Shown in pieces: positions 24,024 to 32,441 of a stretch of 37,130 nucleotides of DNA. Within the stretch, counting starts at the first letter, position 1, and each line of letters starts with the position of its first letter. The notes beneath the pieces were generated by a model that ran no database searches, was not told where the DNA came from, and worked only from the letters and a program-made list of their open reading frames with translations. Location: NCBI RefSeq assembly GCF_025460805.1, contig NZ_JAMXFJ010000040.1, positions 1 through 37,130 of the forward strand. Direction: 5' to 3'. Source of the DNA: Microvirga sesbaniae (lineage in GTDB: Bacteria > Pseudomonadota > Alphaproteobacteria > Rhizobiales > Beijerinckiaceae). The position numbers were made by a program, and so were the translations under genes.

Positions 24024-24457
24024 AACCATGCCGGGCCCCCCTGAGCAGAGGCCGCTATTGACAGGCCGACGCGGCACTATACTGAACTGCACTCCAAACC
24101 TCTCACAAGATCTGCATACATGGATGTCAGATGTTGCAGCATCGTTCCAGAATGGATGGGATAATCTGCCATGCTCCATGCGGGCACTTGCGTAATGCAG
24201 CTTTCGCCTGTCATGATAGCGCAGGATGATTTTGCTCTAGGGCATCCGATTCTCGGTAGATTTCGCAACCAGCGACGAAATCTTAACTAGCTAGAATCGC
24301 TCACTTCATTTTCTATCAGGCTCAAAGAATTCCATGGCTAATTCCGCTGCACTCTCAAAGAACGGCAATGTGGGCGTGAGGTGTGTTCATACATGAGTCC
24401 TCCTTCTTGGCCCGGACTGTTCGATGAGACTGAATCATAGGGCGCTCAGATTTCGAT
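24024..24457. other. Intergenic DNA upstream of the acyltransferase gene
   Basis: No gene, and no nod box, is visible in these 434 bp. It should contain the promoter of the acyltransferase gene. No distinct ribosome binding site is seen before the ATG at 24458. Confidence 0.35.
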
Positions 24458-26446
24458 ATGGCTACACGAACGGAACCACATCATTTCCGGATGGATATCG
24501 AGGGACTGCGTGCCCTTGCCGTTTCGGGAGTGATCGCCTTTCACTTTGGCGTAGCTGGTCTGCCCGGCGGCTTTGTCGGTGTTGATATCTTTTTCGTTAT
24601 ATCGGGATATCTGGTCACCAGGCAGATCCAGCTCGAAATTGACGAGACCGGCTCGCTCGACCTTCTGCGCTTCTACGCGCGGCGAGCTCGCCGGCTTCTT
24701 CCCGCGTCGTGTGTCGCCATCCTTGCGACGCTATTCTTCGGCTACTTCGTTCTTTCTCCACCCGAGCAGCAGTTCTATTCTGAGGAGTCGTTTTACGCGT
24801 CCGCCTACATAATCAACCTGTGGCTTATCAGCTCGGCCGTTGATTATTTCGCCTCGGATGCAGCCAACAACCCGTTCATCCATTTCTGGTCGCTCTCGAT
24901 TGAGGAGCAATTCTATCTCATTTGGCCGGCTCTGCTGCTGCTTTTCGCGCGGCTCCGTGCGGGTGCATACGGGCTTTTCCTCCCGATGACGCTGGTGGGT
25001 GTCGTCTCCTTCGCGTTCTGTTTGCATTTTACTGCCGTATCGGAGCCGTGGGCGTTTTACTTTTCACCGTTCCGTGCCTGGGAGTTCGCTTGTGGAGGTC
25101 TCGCCTCAATGGTCTCCGAAGAGGCGGCCAAGCGGTTTCGGCTCATATCGGTCTTCGGCTGGATCGGAATAGGTCTGATCATGACGTCCTACCTCGGCAT
25201 GCCAGTGGATGTGCCCTTTCCAGGGTTGATTGCCCTTGTTCCAGTCGTCGGCACGGTGATCGTGCTTCTCAGCGGCACACGTCCGAGGCACGCGGGACCG
25301 CAATTGCTTCTTTCGCTGGCGCCGCTGCAACGGATCGGACGGGTATCGTATTCACTCTACCTATGGCATTGGCCCGTAATCGTCTTTGCGGGCATCTTGA
25401 AACCCGAGCTCACTATCCTCGAACGGGCTCTGTGCTTCGCGCTTACCTTGGGGCTCTCTGTCCTGAGCTACCGCTTCGTCGAAAACCCGCTGCGACGGAA
25501 CTCGTGGTTGATGGCAAAAACCAGCCGCTCCCTCGGTTTTGCTGCGCTTGTGACCGCGTGTGGTACAATAGTCGCCTTTGGCGGCGCGCGACTGGCCAAT
25601 CAAAAGATCGATCCCCAGCAGAATCTTGTCCGCCTAAGCGCTGAGCGCGATTCACTGGCCCGGCAGTTGGACGCGGGCTGTCTTCTCGACGCCTACCAAG
25701 TGCAGCCTAAGCCCTGCGAATTCGGTGCTGAAAACCCCGGTAAGACCATCGTTCTCATAGGGGATTCGCATGCTGATCACTGGTCGACGCCGCTGATCAG
25801 CATGGTGAACAGTAACCGGTGGCGGCTTGTCACTTATCTTAAATCATCCTGCCCTGCGGCAGACGTCACAATTTGGAGTTCTATGCTCGTGCGGGATTAC
25901 GAGGAATGCGATCGGTGGCGGGAGTTCGCGATGCGCGAGATTGCCACACGAAAGGCGGACATGGTGATCATTTCGGAGTATTCCTCGGCTTACGTCAAAA
26001 ATGACATCAACGTCACATCTGCTCACCAGATCGACGCAGCCACATGGGCTCAGGGGCTCCGTAAGACCGTGTCCGCCTTGGAAAGCGCTACCCCAAAGAT
26101 CGCGGTGATTCGGGATGGGCCGGTGCACAGGACCCATCCCGACAAATGCGTCGCGCGCGCACTCTGGCAAAACAGGAGTCCCGAAATCTGTGACACACCG
26201 CGTAGCGAGGCTATGGAAGAGACGATTCCGGACAGCGAACGGAAGGCCATTGCGCATATCGGAAATGCCTCTTATGTCGACCTGACCGACCTGTTCTGCA
26301 ACGAAACAAGGTGCCCCGCCATGATTGGCGGCATGCTGACCTTCCGCGACCGGCACCACATCGCGACTCCGTTTGCGGAGACGCTTGTCGCGCCGCTCCA
26401 GCGGGAACTCTTTGGGACCATGAATGCCAGGGCGCCAACAGACTGA
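24458..26446 (+). CDS. Acyltransferase-3 / SGNH fusion protein (OafA type), putative O-acetyltransferase
   Basis: The 662-residue protein has an N-terminal acyltransferase-3 domain with about ten membrane segments (the RALAVSGVIAFHFG Arg-x10-His motif near residues 18-31, GGFVGVDIFFVISGYL, FIHFWSLSIEEQFYLIWP, YSLYLWHWPVIV). A C-terminal extracytoplasmic SGNH domain begins near residue 425 (VLIGDSHADHW, then the catalytic Asp/His as RDRHHIATPFA). Such fusions O-acetylate cell-surface or exported glycans, using acetyl-CoA from the cytoplasm. The gene lies between the arabinosylation operon and nodD. Its target could be the Nod factor (compare NolL and NodX, which are acyltransferase-3 proteins without SGNH) or a surface polysaccharide. 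No nod box precedes it, so the link is only by location. Confidence 0.85.
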   Translation: MATRTEPHHFRMDIEGLRALAVSGVIAFHFGVAGLPGGFVGVDIFFVISGYLVTRQIQLEIDETGSLDLLRFYARRARRLLPASCVAILATLFFGYFVLSPPEQQFYSEESFYASAYIINLWLISSAVDYFASDAANNPFIHFWSLSIEEQFYLIWPALLLLFARLRAGAYGLFLPMTLVGVVSFAFCLHFTAVSEPWAFYFSPFRAWEFACGGLASMVSEEAAKRFRLISVFGWIGIGLIMTSYLGMPVDVPFPGLIALVPVVGTVIVLLSGTRPRHAGPQLLLSLAPLQRIGRVSYSLYLWHWPVIVFAGILKPELTILERALCFALTLGLSVLSYRFVENPLRRNSWLMAKTSRSLGFAALVTACGTIVAFGGARLANQKIDPQQNLVRLSAERDSLARQLDAGCLLDAYQVQPKPCEFGAENPGKTIVLIGDSHADHWSTPLISMVNSNRWRLVTYLKSSCPAADVTIWSSMLVRDYEECDRWREFAMREIATRKADMVIISEYSSAYVKNDINVTSAHQIDAATWAQGLRKTVSALESATPKIAVIRDGPVHRTHPDKCVARALWQNRSPEICDTPRSEAMEETIPDSERKAIAHIGNASYVDLTDLFCNETRCPAMIGGMLTFRDRHHIATPFAETLVAPLQRELFGTMNARAPTD

Positions 26447-26510
26447 TGCAGAGAACCCGTAGCATGCGGCCAATAATAGCTGCCGTGGGCGCGAGCTGCC
26501 TTATTTGGGC

Positions 26511-27518
26511 TCATCCTCCAGCGCAAATAAGACCGTCGTCAATCACCGCAACATGGGCTTTGGCTCGACGGCCAGCATGTGAGGGCAGGGACTCCCCTGC
26601 ATCATTCGGAAACGCCATGTTGGACGCCTCCTCGATCAATATCTGCCGCATCCAGATACTGGCCGGGTCGCCGTTATGAAGTGCGGGCCACTGAACAGCT
26701 TCCGTGAAGGCAGGAAGCGGCAACGGAAGATTGATGATCCGTAAGGGAATGGTTTTCTCGAAATACTTGACCAATCGTAAGGGCATAGTGGCAAGGCGGT
26801 TTGTGCCGCGCAGCACCTGCGGGATCAGGTTAAATCCCTGCACTACGACTTCGATGCGTCTTTTAATCCCATGTTCGAGCAAGTACCATTCTTCAACCGA
26901 AGGCCTCAACGAGCGTCCGAACCGAACTGCGACGTGTCCCATCGACATGTATTGCTCGAATGTAAGGTCCTGCGGTACCGATGTGTTGGTAGGACAACTG
27001 ACGCAGACAAGCTCCTCATCGAACAGCTTCGCGCTCGGATGCGTGTTCTCCATGAACAGATCCGGGAGCAAGAGAAAATCAACCTCACCCCGCCGGAGAA
27101 GCTCGCTTGGGTCGCTGTCGAGTGGCAGAAGTTCGAAACTGACGGTGGGTGCTTCCTGCGCAAGACGCTCGACGACCCTATCAAGGAAGACAAGCGTCAT
27201 GAAATCCGAAAGAAGGATCCTGAAACGACGGTTGGATTGACCTGGATTGAATGGCTCCCAAGAAATGATTGAGCTCCGAATTTGCAGGAGAACGTCTCGG
27301 ACCGCTGGCGCGAGTCCCTCAGCCCGCGGTGTGGGGCGAAGCTCGCGACCGTTCATCGTGAATAGATCATCGCGAAAGTAGTCTCTTAGCCGGTTGACGG
27401 CTGCGCTCATGGCAGGCTGGCTCAGATTGATGCTTCGTGCCGCCACTGTGAGATTCCGTTCCGTCATTAGGGCGTCGAGCGCAACAAGAAGATTTAGATC
27501 AAGACCTTTGAATCGCAT
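26511..27518 (-). CDS. nodD: NodD, LysR-type activator of nod genes
   Basis: NodD binds nod boxes and activates them in response to plant flavonoids. The 335-residue protein starts MRFKGLDLNLLVALDALM, the exact NodD beginning, with the helix-turn-helix TVAARSINLSQPAMSAAVNRL. It has the co-inducer domain with RILLSDFMTLVFLDRV and VDFLLLPD, and HVAVRFGRSLRPSVEEW. The frame opens at 27566, but the ATG at 27518 matches the family. The C-terminus extends beyond the usual NodD end with a hydrophilic tail (LPSHAGRRAKAHVAVIDD). Unlike in many rhizobia it is not divergent from nodA but lies 20 kb away, convergent with the acyltransferase gene. Confidence 0.95.
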   Translation of the reverse strand: MRFKGLDLNLLVALDALMTERNLTVAARSINLSQPAMSAAVNRLRDYFRDDLFTMNGRELRPTPRAEGLAPAVRDVLLQIRSSIISWEPFNPGQSNRRFRILLSDFMTLVFLDRVVERLAQEAPTVSFELLPLDSDPSELLRRGEVDFLLLPDLFMENTHPSAKLFDEELVCVSCPTNTSVPQDLTFEQYMSMGHVAVRFGRSLRPSVEEWYLLEHGIKRRIEVVVQGFNLIPQVLRGTNRLATMPLRLVKYFEKTIPLRIINLPLPLPAFTEAVQWPALHNGDPASIWMRQILIEEASNMAFPNDAGESLPSHAGRRAKAHVAVIDDGLICAGG

Positions 27519-27562
27519 GGCTGAAACCATCCATATTGTGGATCTCTTCCAGTTAGTAATTT

Positions 27563-27950
27563 TCAAGAGCGACTTCGGCGCTCATGAAGAGGGCGTCCGC
27601 AGCATTCCGCTGGTGACCAGTGCTCCGAGCACGGCCGAAAGTAGTGACTTACCGACCACGGCTCACGTTCCAAAGGCATGGTGGATGCCCGCCCTAGCGC
27701 CGCCGGAATGCTCGCCTCCGACAGCGGTTCTGCGATCGTCGAGAAGATCATCACAGCGAGAACTGCAAGACGGCCGGACTCCCACGCGGCCACAGCCTCC
27801 TCCTTGAGACCGCACATAGCCGCAATTGCCACCAGCAATCTGTTGATCCCCGCAGTGACCGTGGTGGTGCGAGCACGTGCAGGGAGACCGATGACGATGT
27901 GCACGGGCAATACCCGGTCGACATAAAGCCATGCCGTCATGGTTCTCCGG
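27563..27950 (-). other. Unrecognised remnant between dapA-like gene and nodD
   Basis: A minus-strand frame (VLPVHIVIGLPARARTTTV, LLVAIAAMCGL, then GRLAVLAVMIFSTIAEPLSE) has a semi-hydrophobic character, like a piece of a membrane protein, but I do not recognise it. It follows the dapA-like gene on the same strand and could be the decayed third gene of that operon. The DNA from 27519 to 27700 holds the nodD promoter region; no nod box is present there. Confidence 0.25.
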
Positions 27951-27971
27951 CGGCGCCAGACCTTGCTCGCT

Positions 27972-28883
27972 TCAAGCGAGTTCCTGCTCGAGCACAGCAA
28001 GGCAGCGAGCTATCTTCTCCTTTGTGGATGGCGGCAAAGGGAGAATGGGACGAGGCGGCTCCGCCTGGCAGACGCCGAGCAGATCGGCCATCGTATAGAC
28101 GGTCCGAAGACTGGAGAACTGCTTGAACAGATCCCAGACCGGGCCAAGTGTGGCATCCAGACGGCGTGCCTCTTCGACATCGCCGTTCTGAGTTGCCCTC
28201 ACGATGCGCAGGCAGACGTCGGGAAGGATGCCAGCGAGAACGCTGTACCAAGTATCAGCTCCGCGGATCATTGCTTCGGCAGCATTCCAGTCGCCGCTAT
28301 AGCCGATTGAGAACCCCCTGGGCGTCAAGGATCTCAGTTGTGCCAAGTGACTCGCGATCTTCTCAGGTTCTCCTGTCGGGTTCTTGATCGCCACGATGCC
28401 GTTCACGTGGGCCAGTCGCTCCACCAGAGCAGCGGTAAAACGGAAGTGGGTAGTCTCCGGGTTATCATAAACTACGATGGGAAGGCAGCTCTCGCGGGCC
28501 ACGGTGGAGATATGCTCGAAGACTTCGTCCTCCGTGAGTGGCGCATACGAGACGGCGGCAAGGAGACCTGCGGCGGCGCCAGAGGCTTTCGCGTCCTGCG
28601 CCAGTCCGACCGCCTCGTCGGTCCGCAAGGCACCGACGCCTACCAGTACTGGTATGCTCCCGCCGGTTGCCTCAATGGTCGCGCTTAGAGCGCGCCGCCG
28701 CTCCTCACGGGATAGATACATGTAAGTTCCGGTGCTGCCGAGAAGGCCGATAGAGTCGACGCCTGCGGTGCAAAGCCGAACCACGAGCCTTTTGAGCGCC
28801 GCAGTGTCAACGTGGCCGGCACGGTCACTCGGCGTGATGGGAAATGCGGAAAGCCCGCTCAGGACTGTCACTCGATGCTCCAT
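27972..28883 (-). CDS. Dihydrodipicolinate synthase / N-acetylneuraminate lyase family protein
   Basis: The 303-residue protein is a (beta/alpha)8 aldolase of the DapA family. It has GLLGSTGTYMYLSREERRRA (the substrate-binding G-S-T-G segment), the catalytic tyrosine in LPIVVYDNPETT and the Schiff-base lysine in VNGIVAIKNPTGE. It lies 43 bp after the methionine gamma-lyase-like gene on the same strand, so the two are probably one operon controlled by the divergent MocR-type regulator. The true substrate is unknown. Housekeeping lysine synthesis is unlikely given this context. Confidence 0.85.
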   Translation of the reverse strand: MEHRVTVLSGLSAFPITPSDRAGHVDTAALKRLVVRLCTAGVDSIGLLGSTGTYMYLSREERRRALSATIEATGGSIPVLVGVGALRTDEAVGLAQDAKASGAAAGLLAAVSYAPLTEDEVFEHISTVARESCLPIVVYDNPETTHFRFTAALVERLAHVNGIVAIKNPTGEPEKIASHLAQLRSLTPRGFSIGYSGDWNAAEAMIRGADTWYSVLAGILPDVCLRIVRATQNGDVEEARRLDATLGPVWDLFKQFSSLRTVYTMADLLGVCQAEPPRPILPLPPSTKEKIARCLAVLEQELA

Positions 28884-28926
28884 GTCCGGTTCCGAGTTTA
28901 TGTAATCGCGATCGTCGGTGGCTATG

Positions 28927-30162
28927 TCACAAGGCTAGGAGGGCGTGGCGAAGGTCCCCGATCAGGTCATTCACGTCTTCAAGGCCGACCGAAAGTCGGA
29001 TAAGTTCGTCTCCAACACCCGAGACCATGTGTGCGTCTTGCCGGATCCTTTGCCGCGCCCGTGTGATGCTCGCTGGATGATAGATAAGGCTGTCGGTGTC
29101 GCCGAGGCTCACGGCGCGCGTTATCAGTTTCAAGCGGTCCAGCATTGTTCTTGCGCCGTCAAAACCGGCATGAAGTCCAAAGGCCATCATGCCGGATCCT
29201 TGCGCCATTTGCCTGCGCGCAATGGCGTGATCGGGATGTGAATCAAGGAAGGGATAGCTCACCCAGGACACGGCGGGATGCGCTTCGAGCATTCCAGCGA
29301 TTGCCAGAGCCGAGGCACTGTGCCGATCCATTCGAAGCGTGAGCGTTTTCAGTCCCCGCATGATCAGGAAAGCCGAATGCGGCGACAATGTCGCGCCGGT
29401 GATGTAGCGCAGGCCAGTCTCATGCAAGAGGTGGAGTGTTTCGGCATCACCAAGCAATGCGCCACCCAACGTATCGCCATGCCCATTGATATACTTTGTC
29501 AGGGAGTGTAGGACGATATCAGCACCATGCTTGATCGGCCGCTGGAGTGCGGGAGAAGCAAAGGTACTGTCCACCGCGACTTTCACTCCATGGGCGTGAG
29601 CGCATTCTGTGATCGCCGTGATGTCTAGAATGGCACTCACGGGGTTGACGGGTGTCTCGAAATAAACGAGCTTCGTCTTTGCTGTGATCGCCGCTTCGAG
29701 GTTCAACGGATTCGACAAATCGACTGGAACCACCTTGATTCCGAAGCGAGGCAAACCCTGCTCCACCATCGCAACAGTATTCGAGTAGAGGGTGTTGTGA
29801 ACGACGAGCTCGTCGCCCTGCGACAGCAATGAGAGGATCAGAGTGCCGAAGGCAGCCATCCCTGTCGATACGACGAGGCCTGCTTCAGCCCCTTCCAGGT
29901 TTGCAAGCCTTTGCTCGAGGATCTCCGTGGTCGGATTATATTCACGAGCATACAGCCTGCCCCCGAGCGCTGCGGCAGCATCATTTGCCCCGACGCTCTC
30001 AAAGGCGTAGGTCGACGTCAGAAACACCGGCGGCTGGGCCGCTCTCTTAAAAGCCACTGGGTCGAACGCGTGGTGAATGGCGCGCGTGTCGAATCCGAGG
30101 TTTGCCGTGTGAGAGTGGTCAGAGTGTTCCTGACGCTTGTCGTGTTCGCTGCCGATCATCAT
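28927..30162 (-). CDS. Trans-sulfuration family PLP enzyme, probable methionine gamma-lyase or cystathionine gamma-lyase
   Basis: The 411-residue enzyme is a Cys/Met metabolism PLP protein. It shows YAREYNPTTEILEQRLANLE, SSG-like binding loop STGMAAFGTLILSLLSQGD, YFETPVNP, the aspartate in VKVAVDSTFASPALQRPI and the PLP lysine in LHSLTKYINGHGDTLGG. It would cleave a sulfur amino acid (methionine or cystathionine) or use O-acetylhomoserine; the exact substrate cannot be fixed from motifs. ATGATG at 30162 follows AGAGG. The gene is divergent from the MocR regulator across 81 bp. A diverged copy of its start region lies upstream of noeC. Confidence 0.85.
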   Translation of the reverse strand: MMIGSEHDKRQEHSDHSHTANLGFDTRAIHHAFDPVAFKRAAQPPVFLTSTYAFESVGANDAAAALGGRLYAREYNPTTEILEQRLANLEGAEAGLVVSTGMAAFGTLILSLLSQGDELVVHNTLYSNTVAMVEQGLPRFGIKVVPVDLSNPLNLEAAITAKTKLVYFETPVNPVSAILDITAITECAHAHGVKVAVDSTFASPALQRPIKHGADIVLHSLTKYINGHGDTLGGALLGDAETLHLLHETGLRYITGATLSPHSAFLIMRGLKTLTLRMDRHSASALAIAGMLEAHPAVSWVSYPFLDSHPDHAIARRQMAQGSGMMAFGLHAGFDGARTMLDRLKLITRAVSLGDTDSLIYHPASITRARQRIRQDAHMVSGVGDELIRLSVGLEDVNDLIGDLRHALLAL

Positions 30163-30243
30163 AGCCTGATCGTATCCTCTTTGCTTTGACCCACATTGGC
30201 ATCATACTGGCCGGCAAGACATATCCAGTTTGACTGAAAAAAA
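30163..30243. promoter_or_regulatory. Divergent promoter/operator region of the lyase-like gene and the MocR-type regulator
   Basis: The 81 bp gap contains an inverted repeat ACTGG, 14 bases, CCAGT (about 30208-30231). MocR-type regulators usually bind between themselves and their divergent target. Blocks of this gap (CTGGCC.GCAA and CAGTTTGA) reappear upstream of noeC. No footprinted site is known from the sequence; the operator is inferred. Confidence 0.55.
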
Positions 30244-31731
30244 ATGGTCCAGTCGGAAAAACAAGTGGCGACCGACCGGGCGCCTAAAATGGGTGCGCGC
30301 AGGATTTACGAGGCGCTCAAGGATCAGATCCTCAGTCGCGTCTACGAGGCGGGAAGCCAGCTTCCATCCTCGCGTAGCTTGGCAAACGAACTGCATGTTT
30401 CCCGAACCACGGTCACGGTTGCCTATGAACAACTTGCCGCGGAGGGGTTCGTGGAACTACGCCAAGGCGCACGCCCTCGAGTTATAACATTGCACATGGG
30501 ACCGCACCTGCGTGACATGAAGGCTCCGCGGGAGACACGTGGGCCGCTTTCGGCTTACGGCGAGAGACTTCGCGCACTTTCACCATGGCTCGATTACCTG
30601 ACTAATACCTTGACCGTCGATTTTCGGTACGGCGATCTTGCTCCGTCTGATTTTCCGGCGCTGGCGTGGAAGCGGGCTATCAATTCCGTGATTACTCGAA
30701 GACCGGTACGGCTTGCCTATGAGGATCCGCGGGGATCCCGGCGCCTGCGGCAAGCACTTCAGGGATATCTTTGGCGAGCAAGGACGTTGCAATGCAATCT
30801 GGAGCAAATCATCGTCGTCACTGGCTCCCAGCAGGGATTAGATCTCTGCGCTCGGATCGTTCTCGACGCGGGCCGCGCGTTCGTGATGGAGAACCCCGGC
30901 TACCGGATGGCCCGCCAGATCTTCTCTAGCACGGGGGCCACGGCAGTGGCGGTGGCCGTGGACGCAGACGGCTTGAAGACCGAGGATTTGGCACAAATTG
31001 ACGCCCGGATGGCTTATGTAACACCATCTCATCAGTTTCCGTTGGGCGGTGTCATGCCGATTAGCCGCCGCCAGCAGCTTCTCGATTGGGCCCGGGATCA
31101 TGACGCCTACGTGGTCGAGGACGACTACGACAGCGAATACCGGTATGATATCAGCCCGGTTCCTCCGCTCCAGAGCTTGGAGGACGGCCGCAACGTCATC
31201 TACCTTGGCACTGTTTCGAAGACACTGTCGCCGATGCTACGCATCGGCTACCTCGTGGTGCCACAGCAATTGCAGGAGGTGTTCGCAACCGCAAAGCAAC
31301 TGGTCGACCGGCATACACCCATGACCGAGCAGGAAGCGCTGGCCTCCCTTATCGAAAGCGGCGCCTATGAGAGCCATGTTCGTCGCGTAAGAAGGCTTCA
31401 CCGAGAGCGCCGCGAGACGTTATTGAGCGCCCTCGAGTATGCACTCGGCGAACGGATCACCATTGAGGGTGCCGATGCCGGCTTGCATGTCGTCGTCTGG
31501 TTAAATGAGCTGCCAGGATCACTCGAAACCGCCTTGATAGAGGCCGCGCGCCAGCACGGTGTCGGGCTCTACGGTATTTCACCGCTCTACGACTCGGCAA
31601 CGGGGCCTACCGGGGCGCCACGGGAGCGGCTTGGACTGGTAATGGGCTACTCGGCCTTGACACCGAGGCAGATCGAGAGAGGTGTTCAACTTCTCGCCGC
31701 AGCTATCGACACTGTGAAGGGTACGCGTTGA
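30244..31731 (+). CDS. MocR/PdxR-type transcriptional regulator (GntR helix-turn-helix fused to aminotransferase domain)
   Basis: The 495-residue protein has an N-terminal winged helix of GntR type (RIYEALKDQILSRVYEAGSQ, then LPSSRSLANELHVSRTTVTV) and a class-I aminotransferase-like domain (VVTGSQQGLDLCARIVLD, VVEDDYDSEYRYD, and the PLP lysine in YLGTVSKTLSPMLRIGYLV). Such regulators sense PLP or an amino-compound aldimine. It is divergent from the lyase-like gene and, by the usual MocR arrangement, should regulate it and the dapA-like gene. It is intact. Confidence 0.9.
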   Translation: MVQSEKQVATDRAPKMGARRIYEALKDQILSRVYEAGSQLPSSRSLANELHVSRTTVTVAYEQLAAEGFVELRQGARPRVITLHMGPHLRDMKAPRETRGPLSAYGERLRALSPWLDYLTNTLTVDFRYGDLAPSDFPALAWKRAINSVITRRPVRLAYEDPRGSRRLRQALQGYLWRARTLQCNLEQIIVVTGSQQGLDLCARIVLDAGRAFVMENPGYRMARQIFSSTGATAVAVAVDADGLKTEDLAQIDARMAYVTPSHQFPLGGVMPISRRQQLLDWARDHDAYVVEDDYDSEYRYDISPVPPLQSLEDGRNVIYLGTVSKTLSPMLRIGYLVVPQQLQEVFATAKQLVDRHTPMTEQEALASLIESGAYESHVRRVRRLHRERRETLLSALEYALGERITIEGADAGLHVVVWLNELPGSLETALIEAARQHGVGLYGISPLYDSATGPTGAPRERLGLVMGYSALTPRQIERGVQLLAAAIDTVKGTR

Positions 31732-31984
31732 CACGCAACCTTCAGCCCGCCGAGTATCTCACTGGCTCGTCCTGTCGCACAGCCTCAAATGTTTCATTCA
31801 ACTGGACTAAGAAGATGCCGGCAAACTGGCGCTTTTGACAAGGCCAATCTCATGGCAGATTTACCGCTGACTGGGGAGTGGTGACGACTGGGGGGTAGGA
31901 CGTAGGATAGTCCAATGATAAGGGCAGCAGGTCGCCTGCGTAGAGGCTCACGTCGAAGGCAAGAGACACGGCGGGGGCCGATAC
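31732..31984. other. Intergenic DNA between mocR-like gene and MOSC gene
   Basis: These 253 bp contain no recognised gene. The minus strand has an 89-codon frame (32063-31794) that partly overlaps the MOSC gene and has no known domain. Confidence 0.3.
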
Positions 31985-32435
31985 ATGACTTGGCAGGGCA
32001 CTCTGCTCCACATTCATATAGCGTCGGCCGCTTCCTACGAAATGGAGGAACTAGCTGAGGCACAGCTCGTTGCCGGACGCGGCATCGTCAGGGACCGGTA
32101 TTATCTTGGCACCGGGACCTATTCGCTCAAGCCCGACATTCGTGAGATCACGCTGATCGAGGCCGAGGTACTTGAGGCAATTGCCAAGGGAGAGCCAAAG
32201 ATTCCCGGGTTTATAGGCGCGCTTGCGCCCGAAGATCACAGGCGCAATCTGCCGACCTGTCGGCGTTCCGCTCGGCCATTTGGCTGGCAAGCGCTTCCGG
32301 GGCGGGGAAACGGTTTCGCGGGCGGCACGGATGAATTTCCCGTGCAAGTACCTCGAGGAGCTTCTCAGCATGCCAGGCCTCTACGAGGGACTGCTAAACC
32401 GCTCCGGTGATCCGATTCTGCCAATGGATGAGTGA
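31985..32435 (+). pseudogene. MOSC-domain protein, frameshifted
   Basis: The reading frame starts at ATG 31985 (MTWQGTLLHIHIASAASYEM) and reads a MOSC domain: LVAGRGIVRDRYYLGTGTYS and REITLIEAEVLEAIAKGEPK. At about 32243 the frame breaks after ALAPEDHRRN. The correct continuation is in another frame: GVPLGHLAGKRFRGGETVSR, then YLEELLSMPGLYEGLL to the stop at 32435. MOSC domains carry sulfur or bind molybdopterin-type cofactors. Immediately downstream is a reductase remnant, matching the known fused MOSC/FAD-reductase proteins. One base change would restore it, so a sequencing error is possible. Confidence 0.65.
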
Positions 32436-32441
32436 AGTGAC

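Noticed and set aside
23634..24179. 181-codon minus-strand frame upstream of the noeC nod box
   Set aside because: Only a short Toprim-like stretch is recognisable; the rest is low-complexity Ser/Arg-rich and unlike a real protein, so it is listed only as a possible remnant.
24180..24457. Searched for a nod box before the acyltransferase gene
   Set aside because: No ATCCAAACAAT-like core is seen on either strand.
24922..25644. 240-codon frame on the plus strand inside the acyltransferase gene
   Set aside because: Overlaps conserved AT3 membrane segments in another frame and its product has no known domain.
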